Positions 27,125 to 34,654 of a stretch of 61,363 nucleotides of DNA are shown here, piece by piece (within the stretch, counting starts at the first letter, position 1; every line of letters starts with the position of its first letter). The notes under the pieces were generated by a model. The model made no database searches and was not told the origin of the DNA. It saw nothing but the letters and a program-made list of their open reading frames with translations. The translations under genes and the position numbers were made by a program. The stretch spans positions 1 to 61,363 of the forward strand of contig JAAVDA010000002.1 in assembly GCA_014802045.1 (NCBI GenBank), written 5' to 3'. Origin of the DNA: Bacteroides sp. Lineage in GTDB: Bacteria; Bacteroidota; Bacteroidia; Bacteroidales; Muribaculaceae.

Positions 27125-28279
27125 TCAGAGTATCACTCCCGAGGGAATATTCACAATCGTATCGGCGAGTTCAATAGTGTGGGTCAGGCTGTCGGTCCGG
27201 GCGTTTTTCCACATCGGGAGTCTGTTCATAAGCTCCCATATCGGGCGTGTCATCACCCCGTTGTCGTTGGTCTCTGTTAGAAAGCGGTCGCGGGCAGTAC
27301 GGTCCGGAAGTTTCACGGCACAAAGCCAATAGTTTGAGCGCGACTCGGCTGGTTCAGTCATAAATCTGATGCCCTCAGGCTCATTGGCGAAATATTCTTT
27401 ATAGACGGCCGCCGTAGCACGCTTGCTCTCGATAAACCGGTCTATGTTCTCAAGTTGCGCACATCCGAGCGCGGCATTGATATTCGGCATCCTGTAGTTA
27501 TATCCTACGGAATCATGTATGAACTCCCACCTGTGGGCCACTTTGGCCTGCGTGGTGAGATGCTTGGCGCGTTGTGCCGTTTCGGGGTCTCTGAAAAGTA
27601 GCATTCCCCCTCCTCCTGTAGTGATGGTCTTGTTGCCGTTGAAGCTCAGGGCTCCGATGTTGGCAAACGTGCCGGTGTGTTGTCCCTTGTAGAGTGAGCC
27701 GATGCTCTCTGCGGCATCCTCTATAAGCTCAATGCCCCAGTGGTCGCAGATTTCTTTCAGGCGGTCCACTCTTGCCGGATGGCCGAAAGTGTGCATCACG
27801 ACAGCCGCCTTTATCCTTTTACCCGACAATTTGTCGCGACACACATCGTCGCTTCCCTTTGATGCATTCTGCTCAAGCCATGATGAAAGTGCGTTGGCCG
27901 ACATCCCCATCGTTTCTGGGTCTACATCTATAAACACCGGTTCGGCTCCCGTATAGGCAATGGCATTGCAGGTGGCTATAAATGTGAGGGCCTGCGACAG
28001 CACTATATCTCCCGGCTCTACTCCTGAAAGAATCAGAGCCATATGCAGGGCAGAAGTGCCGTTGACAGTCACCACCGCGCCGGCGGCTCCGGTATAGTCG
28101 GCTATATCTTTTTCAAACCGATTCACAAACGGCCCCACGCTCGACACAAAAGTGGAGTCGATACACTCTTCAAGATATTTCTTTTCATTTCCGGCAAATG
28201 TAGGGGGATGGAGCGGGAGAGTCTCGCCGTCGGGGGTGTGGAATCTGTCCCGCACAAAGCGGATTATGTCTGCGTACAT
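27125..28279 (-). CDS. LegC family PLP-dependent sugar aminotransferase (DegT/DnrJ/EryC1/StrS)
   Basis: Makes amino sugars for surface glycans by transamination of nucleotide-linked 4-keto sugars. 384 residues, fold type I: VTVNGTSALHMAL binds PLP phosphate, IEDAAESIGS holds the Asp that contacts the pyridine nitrogen, and the PLP Lys is Lys217 in SFNGNKTITTGGGG. The N terminus LHPPTFAGNEKKYLEECIDS (core PPTFAGNEKKYL) is typical of LegC-type enzymes. No other legionaminic-acid gene is nearby. It begins 38 nt after the rpsO terminator hairpin and I see no promoter of its own. Confidence 0.9.
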   Translation of the reverse strand: MYADIIRFVRDRFHTPDGETLPLHPPTFAGNEKKYLEECIDSTFVSSVGPFVNRFEKDIADYTGAAGAVVTVNGTSALHMALILSGVEPGDIVLSQALTFIATCNAIAYTGAEPVFIDVDPETMGMSANALSSWLEQNASKGSDDVCRDKLSGKRIKAAVVMHTFGHPARVDRLKEICDHWGIELIEDAAESIGSLYKGQHTGTFANIGALSFNGNKTITTGGGGMLLFRDPETAQRAKHLTTQAKVAHRWEFIHDSVGYNYRMPNINAALGCAQLENIDRFIESKRATAAVYKEYFANEPEGIRFMTEPAESRSNYWLCAVKLPDRTARDRFLTETNDNGVMTRPIWELMNRLPMWKNARTDSLTHTIELADTIVNIPSGVIL

Positions 28280-28317
28280 TTTAGTAAGATGAGTGGGGAT
28301 GGTGTGTCTATAAACAA

Positions 28318-28350
28318 CCGGCGGAGGCCATCTTTGATGGACTCCGCCGG
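28318..28350 (-). terminator. rho-independent terminator after rpsO
   Basis: Perfect 9-bp stem CCGGCGGAG/CTCCGCCGG with an inner CCATC/GATGG stem, followed on the minus strand by TTGTTTAT. It sits between rpsO and the LegC-type gene. Confidence 0.8.
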
Positions 28351-28396
28351 AGTGTAGTCGTCGAGTAACGGAGCGGACAATCTGCCCGCAGCCTGC

Positions 28397-28672
28397 TTAC
28401 TTTCTGATACCGAGCTCCTTCTGGGCAATGATGGCGCGGTAGCGGTTGATGTCCTTCTTGATAAGGTAGTCAAGGAGGCGACGACGCTTACCTACCAGAG
28501 CCTTAAGGGCACGAGCAGTGGTATAATCTTTGTGATTTGACTTGAGGTGATCAGTCAAATGAGCTATACGGACCGAGAATAATGCTATCTGCGCTTCGGG
28601 TGAGCCAGTATCAGTCTTGCTCTTACCGTATTTCTCAAAGATTTGCTCTTTCTCTTCAGAATTCAAATGCAT
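28397..28672 (-). CDS. rpsO: 30S ribosomal protein S15
   Basis: A 91-residue primary 16S rRNA-binding protein of the 30S platform (family about 89). FEKYGKSKTDTGSPEAQIAL and LTDHLKSNHKDYTTARALK (cores TGSPEAQIAL and HLKSNHKDY) and the GKRRRLLDYL segment are the family signature. It is monocistronic, with a good promoter at 28733-28763 and a strong terminator at 28318-28350. Confidence 0.98.
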   Translation of the reverse strand: MHLNSEEKEQIFEKYGKSKTDTGSPEAQIALFSVRIAHLTDHLKSNHKDYTTARALKALVGKRRRLLDYLIKKDINRYRAIIAQKELGIRK

Positions 28673-28732
28673 TCTTTGGAAAATTTAGGGGTTAATAAAT
28701 GATATAGAGTGCTCAGTTTTTAATTGAGCGCA

Positions 28733-28763
28733 CAAAGGTAGTCATTAATTTTAACATATCAAA
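28733..28763 (-). promoter_or_regulatory. promoter of rpsO
   Basis: Minus-strand TTTG (28763-28760), 19-nt spacer, TACCTTTG (28740-28733), giving a leader of about 55 nt. S15 autoregulation through such a leader is known in other phyla; no specific structure is evident here. Confidence 0.75.
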
Positions 28764-28789
28764 GCGCGCTCTCAAAAAAATGAGTTTTT

Positions 28790-29125
28790 TTAGTCCATAT
28801 TGTTGGGTTTGTCGGCCGGATTGCGGAAGTGGATTTTATGTTCCACATATTCCTGGGTTGCAATCAGAGTGGGCTTAGGCAACTTCTCGTAGTAGCGTGA
28901 GATTTCAATCTGCTCGCGGTTTTCGGAAATCTCTTCGAGATTGTCGCTGAGAGTGGCAAACTCCTGAAGTTTCTTCTCAAGGTCGTGCTTCATCTCGCCG
29001 GCTATCTGATTGGCGCGTTTGGCTATGATACACACTGTCTCATACACGTTGCCAGTATCTTCCGAGAGCTCGATCATGTCGCGGGTCACGGTGTTGAGGG
29101 GAGCGTTGGTCTTCTTGTAATCCAT
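28790..29125 (-). CDS. rpoZ: DNA-directed RNA polymerase subunit omega (Bacteroidales type)
   Basis: The product is a 111-residue Rpb6/omega-family protein. The conserved omega helix is recognisable in TGNVYETVCIIAKRANQIAG, given here as its core YETVCIIAKRANQI. The rest is Bacteroidales-specific, ending in a charged tail. It lies 45 nt downstream of bamD without an obvious promoter, so it is probably cotranscribed with bamD. Confidence 0.88.
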   Translation of the reverse strand: MDYKKTNAPLNTVTRDMIELSEDTGNVYETVCIIAKRANQIAGEMKHDLEKKLQEFATLSDNLEEISENREQIEISRYYEKLPKPTLIATQEYVEHKIHFRNPADKPNNMD

Positions 29126-29170
29126 TATAATATATATAAAGGTGATGTTTAATCGGGTTATGGTTTCTTC

Positions 29171-29974
29171 TTACTGGTCGCCCACGTGGTTTTGAGCTAT
29201 TTTCAGGATGTTGTCGGCCTCGCGACGGTTGGGGCTGTCGGGGTAGTTGTTGACAAATGAGTAATACTCGTCAATCACCTCACGGAAGCGGTCGGCTTTC
29301 TTCTCTTCCACGCTCTGGCTCGCTTCCTGATAGCGAGCCTTGAGGATAAGCATCTCAAGGTCTTCCTTATAGCGGGAATATGGATAGTTTTTCACTGCGT
29401 TGCGAGCCACTATCACAGCTGCCTCATAGTTGTTGCCCATGTAGTTGCCGAGATTGTAATAGAGCTGTGCATTCTGGAGCTCTTTGAGGGTGAGCTTATC
29501 CTGAAGTTCGAATATGGCGTTTTGGGCTATGCTCACTTTGTCGCTTCGCGGGAAATAGTCAAGAAATCCCTGCAGCTCCTCGATGCCCTTCATCGTGTCG
29601 CTCTGGTCAAGCTGAGGTTCCGGCGAGTCGAGATAATAGCCGTAGCCGCAGTAGAATCGTGCCAGTTCAGTGTATTTGCCGCGGGGATAGCGGGTATAGT
29701 AGTTTTTGAAAAACACCCCCGACGATGCATAATCCTTGTTTTCGTAGTGGCTCAGTGCGAGAAGATAGAGGGCGTCTTCCGCTTTTTCCTGACCGCGGAA
29801 TGCGTCCACAATGTCATTGAGCACAGTGGAGGCCTGCACATATTTCTTCTGCTCGAACGCACGTTTTGCAAAATCGAGTTTCAAGTTGGGGTCGGTGCTC
29901 TTAAGCACCTTGTTATATTCGCCGCACGATGTCACGGCCAGAGCCGTAAGCAGCATCAAAAGGTATTTTCGCAT
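29171..29974 (-). CDS. bamD: outer membrane protein assembly factor BamD
   Basis: Outer-membrane lipoprotein of the BAM complex. The 267-residue product has a lipoprotein signal (LLMLLTALAVTSC, Cys17) and five TPR-like helical repeats, including YLLALSHYENKDYASSG and YPRGKYTELARFYCGYG. It is followed by rpoZ. A TAATTTTG box lies 44 nt upstream, and the divergent PASTA gene starts 260 nt away. Confidence 0.93.
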   Translation of the reverse strand: MRKYLLMLLTALAVTSCGEYNKVLKSTDPNLKLDFAKRAFEQKKYVQASTVLNDIVDAFRGQEKAEDALYLLALSHYENKDYASSGVFFKNYYTRYPRGKYTELARFYCGYGYYLDSPEPQLDQSDTMKGIEELQGFLDYFPRSDKVSIAQNAIFELQDKLTLKELQNAQLYYNLGNYMGNNYEAAVIVARNAVKNYPYSRYKEDLEMLILKARYQEASQSVEEKKADRFREVIDEYYSFVNNYPDSPNRREADNILKIAQNHVGDQ

Positions 29975-30018
29975 AAATTCAATGGCGAAGAGTGGGATGG
30001 GTCTTCGCTTTCAATCGG

Positions 30019-30026
30019 CAAAATTA
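30019..30026 (-). promoter_or_regulatory. -7 box (TAATTTTG) for bamD-rpoZ
   Basis: TAnnTTTG match 44 nt upstream of bamD. No TTTG at the expected upstream distance. Confidence 0.5.
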
Positions 30027-30172
30027 CAAAAAAAATCCGATTCGTGGCTTCTTCTGTAAAAATATATGTTAATATGCTGCATTTCGCAGTCATTTTCGTC
30101 GTGGCCGGCGCATCTTTCCTATGCTTTTTCGCGATGAATTGATAAAAAATCGGGGCAGTCAAAAAAAATGAT

Positions 30173-30180
30173 TACCTTTG
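30173..30180 (+). promoter_or_regulatory. -7 box (TACCTTTG) for the PASTA gene
   Basis: TAnnTTTG match 53 nt upstream of the ATG at 30234, divergent from bamD. Confidence 0.6.
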
Positions 30181-30233
30181 CAATTCCTTAGGCAATATTC
30201 CATGCTTAATTACTTTCAAGATTCAATAGACCA

Positions 30234-30854
30234 ATGACCGGATTCATAAAATGGCGTCCTGGCAATTTCGCCAAACATATCTTAATCAATTTAGGCCTCA
30301 TTGTTGTGGCCGGATGTGGAGTTATCTGGCTGCTGCTCACATGGCTTGATGTGTGGACCGATCATGGCCATTTCGAACTGGTTCCGGAGGTCAAAGGGCT
30401 CTCTTATGACGAAGCTTGCCGTCAGCTCCACGAGGCTGGGTTCTCCACTGAACTCACTGATTCTCTCTATGATAGCAAGACCCGGCCGGGCACCGTGCTT
30501 GAGCAGAATCCCAAAAGCGGCACTAAAGTGAAAGAAGGACGCATGGTCTATCTCACAATCACAGCCTTCTCTCCCAAAACGATCACTCTCCCCACGCTTA
30601 CGGATGTGTCGGTGCGTCAGGCGCGTTCTGTGCTTGAAGGGCTCGGTATTAATAAGATTAATATTGTTGAGGTCGCTTCGGAGTTTCGTGGACTGGTCAT
30701 TGCTGTGAAGCGCGATGGTCAGCCGCTTGCCGCTGGTGCCAGGATTCCGGTCACCGCCTCTGTGACTCTCGAAGTCGGAGCCGGACACGACGAGAATGCC
30801 GGCATCGATTCGTCTGAAGAAAACTCTGAAACCTCTGATTCCTTTTTTGACTGA
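30234..30854 (+). CDS. PASTA-domain membrane protein
   Basis: The 206-residue product has one transmembrane segment (about residues 16-39, LINLGLIVVAGCGVIWLLLTW) and then two PASTA domains. The first is at about 45-110 (VPEVKGLSYDEACRQL to VYLTITAF) and the second at about 112-180 (ITLPTLTDVSVRQAR). A short acidic tail follows. PASTA domains bind muropeptides or beta-lactams in kinases and PBPs; here no kinase is attached. The rluA-type gene starts 8 nt downstream, a conserved Bacteroidales pairing to my knowledge. Confidence 0.92.
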   Translation: MTGFIKWRPGNFAKHILINLGLIVVAGCGVIWLLLTWLDVWTDHGHFELVPEVKGLSYDEACRQLHEAGFSTELTDSLYDSKTRPGTVLEQNPKSGTKVKEGRMVYLTITAFSPKTITLPTLTDVSVRQARSVLEGLGINKINIVEVASEFRGLVIAVKRDGQPLAAGARIPVTASVTLEVGAGHDENAGIDSSEENSETSDSFFD

Positions 30855-30862
30855 TTTGTCCG

Positions 30863-31921
30863 ATGGCTTCCGGTGAAGAAGATATATTATTAGAGGAGAG
30901 CGCCGACTCCGACGATGGTCGTGAGCTCTACGAGCATTTCCGTTTCGTTGCCGATAAAGGGCAGCAGCTTCTGCGTGTCGACAAGTTTCTTGTGGCCCGT
31001 TTGGAAAAATCGTCGCGCAACCGTGTGCAGCAGGCGGCAGAAGCCGGATGCATATTGGTCAATGGCAAGCCGGTGAAGAGTAATTATCGAGTCAAGCCTC
31101 TCGATGTGGTGAGTGTGGTCATGGATCGTCCGCGCTACGAGTTCGAGATTATTGCCGAAGATATCCCTCTCGATATAGTCTATGAAGATGATACGGTGCT
31201 GGTGGTCAATAAACCTGCCGGCCTGGTTGTGCATCCGGGGCACGGAAATTATAGCGGCACTCTTGTCAATGCGCTCGCATGGCACTTTCGCAATACTCCC
31301 GACTATGATGTGAATGATCCTCGTCTGGGGCTGGTGCATCGCATAGATAAAGACACTTCCGGCCTTCTGGTCATAGCAAAGACCCCCGACGCCAAGACGG
31401 CTCTTGGCCGGCAGTTTTTCGAAAAGACCACTAAGCGTGAATATGTTGCGGTGGTTTGGGGAGTTCCTGAGCCTGAAAAAGGTCGCATCGAGGGCAATAT
31501 CGGGCGCTCTCTCCGCGACCGTTTGCAGATGGATGTCTTTCCGCCTGGTGGTGACTACGGAAAGCCTGCGGTAACCCACTATGAAGTCACCGAGAAACTG
31601 GGTCATGTGGCGGTGGTGAAATGTGTGCTCGAAACCGGACGCACTCATCAGATACGTGCCCATATGAGACACATCGGCCATCCGTTGTTTAACGATGCCC
31701 GCTATGGCGGCGACGAAATACTCCGTGGCAACCGCACATCATCCTATCGCCGGTTTGTCGAAAATAGTTTTGCCGTCTGTCCGCGGCAGGCTCTCCATGC
31801 CCGCACGCTCGGATTTGTTCATCCGTCCACCGGCGAAGAGATGTTTTTTTCCGCACCGGTGCCCCCCGACATGACAGCCATGATTGACCGGTGGCGTAAC
31901 TATTGCGGAGAATCGATGTGA
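30863..31921 (+). CDS. RluA family pseudouridine synthase
   Basis: The product is 352 residues. An S4 RNA-binding domain (about 38-85: LRVDKFLVARLEKSSRNRVQQA, core VDKFLVARL) precedes a catalytic domain with HRIDKDTSGLLVIAKT, in which the Asp after HRI is the nucleophile. The layout is that of RluD/RluC-type enzymes that modify 23S rRNA; which uridine is targeted cannot be decided. Follows the PASTA gene by 8 nt. Confidence 0.93.
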   Translation: MASGEEDILLEESADSDDGRELYEHFRFVADKGQQLLRVDKFLVARLEKSSRNRVQQAAEAGCILVNGKPVKSNYRVKPLDVVSVVMDRPRYEFEIIAEDIPLDIVYEDDTVLVVNKPAGLVVHPGHGNYSGTLVNALAWHFRNTPDYDVNDPRLGLVHRIDKDTSGLLVIAKTPDAKTALGRQFFEKTTKREYVAVVWGVPEPEKGRIEGNIGRSLRDRLQMDVFPPGGDYGKPAVTHYEVTEKLGHVAVVKCVLETGRTHQIRAHMRHIGHPLFNDARYGGDEILRGNRTSSYRRFVENSFAVCPRQALHARTLGFVHPSTGEEMFFSAPVPPDMTAMIDRWRNYCGESM

Positions 31922-31950
31922 AAAAAACTTGATTAATGCCTTGGATTATG

Positions 31951-32097
31951 TGTCGGTTTTACGATGAGATATATTCGGAAGCATATTTTAATAAGTGGTT
32001 ATGCTACGGTTCAAACCGCTATGAAATATCTTTCAGCTGAGTCCGGGATGAGAAACCTCTTCCGGCGCCAAAAGATTTCGATTTGTTAAAACCGACA
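31951..32097. repeat. distant inverted repeat TGTCGGTTTT / AAAACCGACA
   Basis: A perfect 10-bp inverted repeat (31951-31960 and 32088-32097) encloses 127 nt that contain no ORF but several internal palindromes. It lies between the rluA-type gene and the acyltransferase promoter. It could be a small element or a structured RNA; nothing identifies it. Confidence 0.45.
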
Positions 32098-32126
32098 TAG
32101 CCCTATGCTAATTCCATAAAAATAAC

Positions 32127-32134
32127 TAACTTTG
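32127..32134 (+). promoter_or_regulatory. -7 box (TAACTTTG) for the acyltransferase gene
   Basis: TAnnTTTG match 41 nt upstream of the ATG at 32176. The 5' UTR contains a small AAGGC/GCCTT hairpin. Confidence 0.65.
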
Positions 32135-32175
32135 AAACCGAGATTAAGGCTTGTATGCCTTGAAATGGAATAAAT

Positions 32176-33375
32176 ATGAGCAATCAACATGATTTTAGCG
32201 AGATAGCTCCATTTGATGACTCGCAGTTTGCTGAAAAAATGGCTCTTTTGGTTCAAGAGCCGGGATTCGAACATGCCGTTAAGAGTGTGATGCCCGATGT
32301 GGATTATGCCCAGTTTGTTGAAAAACTGCGCTCTATTTCCGATAAGCAGACTTTCCAGACCAGCATCATGTGGCCGTTTCTTGAGATGCTTGCCAAACGC
32401 ACTACAGCCGGTATTACGGTCGGAGGTATGGAGAATATTTCCGATGATATGGCCTACACATATATCACAAACCACCGCGATATCGTGCTCGATGCTTCTT
32501 TTCTCAATCTCTGTTTCCTCAGAGTAGGCCGTCGCACATCGGAGGTGGCCATTGGCGACAATCTCCTCATATATGAATGGATCACCGACCTTGTTAAGCT
32601 CAATAAGAGCTTCGTGGTGAAGCGCAACCTTCGTCTCACCAAGGCGCTTGAAGCAGCCCGACAGCTCTCGGCCTATATCCATTATGCAATAGCCGAAAAG
32701 AAAGAGAGCGTCTGGATAGCCCAGCGCGAGGGACGCGCCAAAGACTCCAACGATGTGACTCAGGAGAGCCTCGTTAAGATGATGGCGCTCGACGGCGACG
32801 GAACCGTGGCACGCAATATCTCTGCAATCAATCTCATGCCGGTGTCCATATCTTATGAATATGACCCCAACGATTATCTGAAAGCTCGTGAATTTCTGCT
32901 TCGAAAGCTTGACCCATCGTTTAAGAAATCTCCTCACGACGACCTTCTGAGCATGGAGACCGGAATGCTCCGCTTCAAAGGGCAGGTGCATTTCCAGATA
33001 GGGGAGTGCATCAATCCTATGCTGGAGCCTCTGCTTGACGACACTGACCGCGTGGAGGTGGTCAAGCGCATTTGCTCCATTATCGACTGCTCGATTCATT
33101 CAGGATATAAGATTTATCCGATCAACTATGTGGCTCACGATATGCTCCATCAAGAGACTAAGTATGCCGATTGCTACACCACCGCGCAAGCCGAGGAATT
33201 TGAGCACTACATCGAGTCGCAGCTTGACAAGGTGGATATCCCCGACCTTTCCGCTCTCGACCGCGGATATATGCGTGAAATGATGTTGGTCATGTATTCA
33301 AACCCGCTCCGCAATAAAGTCAGTTCCACCTCTCTCACCTGTCTGAAGGCCACCGGCCATTTACCGGTAAGATAA
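32176..33375 (+). CDS. PlsC-like 1-acyl-sn-glycerol-3-phosphate acyltransferase
   Basis: A 399-residue membrane-associated acyltransferase. ITNHRDIVLD at about 98-106 resembles the NHxxxxD active site but has one extra residue between His100 and Asp106. IAQREGRAKDS resembles the EG-containing second motif, and NLMPVSISYEYDP a later substrate strand. I recall similar Bacteroidales proteins annotated as acyltransferases. The lipid substrate is not established. It starts its own promoter unit, with the metallophosphoesterase 39 nt downstream. Confidence 0.82.
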   Translation: MSNQHDFSEIAPFDDSQFAEKMALLVQEPGFEHAVKSVMPDVDYAQFVEKLRSISDKQTFQTSIMWPFLEMLAKRTTAGITVGGMENISDDMAYTYITNHRDIVLDASFLNLCFLRVGRRTSEVAIGDNLLIYEWITDLVKLNKSFVVKRNLRLTKALEAARQLSAYIHYAIAEKKESVWIAQREGRAKDSNDVTQESLVKMMALDGDGTVARNISAINLMPVSISYEYDPNDYLKAREFLLRKLDPSFKKSPHDDLLSMETGMLRFKGQVHFQIGECINPMLEPLLDDTDRVEVVKRICSIIDCSIHSGYKIYPINYVAHDMLHQETKYADCYTTAQAEEFEHYIESQLDKVDIPDLSALDRGYMREMMLVMYSNPLRNKVSSTSLTCLKATGHLPVR

Positions 33376-33414
33376 TTCCACGATTTTCACGCTTCAGTTG
33401 TTCATTTACGCTAT

Positions 33415-34611
33415 ATGAGACTCCCGCTTGTTCCGATGATGATAGTTCTGCTTGTCAATGTGGTGATTGACTACTACATCTGGCGCGTGGCTCGTGGAAG
33501 ATGTCGGTCAAAGGTCCCCTCGCGTATTCAGCTTATATCAGCTTCCCTTATTTATCTGGGGCTGTTTGTCACCATCTGCCTTCCGCGCCGTTCCGGTTCC
33601 GATGACACCCTTGCCATTGTCATGTGGCTCTTGTTTGGCTACTTCTCGGTGCTTGTTTCTAAGGCGTTGTTTGTGATTTTCGATTTGCTGGCTTCTCTGC
33701 CGCGCATTTTCGGCCGCAGGCGTGTCCGTTGGATTTCTCTGGCGGGTGGTGTCTTGGCGGTTGTGGCTTTTCTTGCCATGTGGTGGGGAGCGCTTGTCAA
33801 CCGCTTCCGCATAGATGTAAAGGAAGTCACTGTTGAGATTGCCGGACTTCCGCAGGAATTTGACGGTTTCACAATAGCTCAGTTCTCAGATTTCCATGTC
33901 GGCACCTATGGGGGCGACACCACTTATGTCAGCCATGTCGTAGACCGTATAAACTCCCTTGATACCGACTTGATAGTCTTCACGGGCGATATAGTCAACC
34001 GTCGCACCGAAGAGCTTCTTCCGTTTGTCGGGCCGCTTTCGCGTCTTGATGCTCCTTATGGCGTATATTCCATATTGGGCAATCATGACTATGGCGATTA
34101 TAGCGAATGGGAATCTCCAACCGCAAAACAAGCCAATATGGACGAAATGTACCGTCTTCAGAAAAATATGCATTGGACTCTTTTGCTCAATGAACATGAG
34201 TGGCTGCGCCGTGGCAACGATTCCATAGCCCTCGTCGGAGTGGAGAATGTCGGCGACCCGCCATTTAAGATTTATGGTTCGCTTCCGCAGGCATATCCCA
34301 CTCTCTCAGATGATGTGACGAAAATACTCCTTTCGCACAATCCCGCCCACTGGACCGACGACATAGCCGACAACGACTCCATAAATGTGGCTCTTACACT
34401 CAGCGGCCACACTCATGCGATGCAGATTGAAGTGCTCGGATGGTCGCCGGCTGTGTTCCGCTATCCCACTTGGGGCGGTCTCTACAGCGACAGCTCTCAC
34501 AAAAGCCAGCTTTATGTGAATATCGGCTTGGGTGCGGTTGGAATCCCGATGCGTCTCGGAGCCACTCCTGAGATTACGGTTCTCACTCTCCGAAGAGCCC
34601 GCACAGAATGA
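33415..34611 (+). CDS. membrane-anchored metallophosphoesterase
   Basis: The product is 398 residues: about four N-terminal membrane segments (residues 5-140) followed by a calcineurin-like domain. All metal ligands are visible: QFSDFHVG, FTGDIVN, LGNHDYGD, LLSHNPAH and LSGHTHAMQ. It belongs with the YkuE/YaeI group that cleaves phosphodiesters such as UDP-diacylglucosamine or cyclic nucleotides; the substrate is open. It follows the acyltransferase by 39 nt, which could hint at lipid metabolism. Confidence 0.92.
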   Translation: MRLPLVPMMIVLLVNVVIDYYIWRVARGRCRSKVPSRIQLISASLIYLGLFVTICLPRRSGSDDTLAIVMWLLFGYFSVLVSKALFVIFDLLASLPRIFGRRRVRWISLAGGVLAVVAFLAMWWGALVNRFRIDVKEVTVEIAGLPQEFDGFTIAQFSDFHVGTYGGDTTYVSHVVDRINSLDTDLIVFTGDIVNRRTEELLPFVGPLSRLDAPYGVYSILGNHDYGDYSEWESPTAKQANMDEMYRLQKNMHWTLLLNEHEWLRRGNDSIALVGVENVGDPPFKIYGSLPQAYPTLSDDVTKILLSHNPAHWTDDIADNDSINVALTLSGHTHAMQIEVLGWSPAVFRYPTWGGLYSDSSHKSQLYVNIGLGAVGIPMRLGATPEITVLTLRRARTE

Positions 34612-34654
34612 AATCTAACGTTCGACTATTATAATTTTTACACAACAGACACAG

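Noticed and set aside
32086-33099. 337-codon minus-strand ORF opposite the PlsC-like acyltransferase
   Set aside because: Long, but its translation is rich in His and Ile as expected for the reverse frame; the plus strand carries the promoter box, motifs and operon context.
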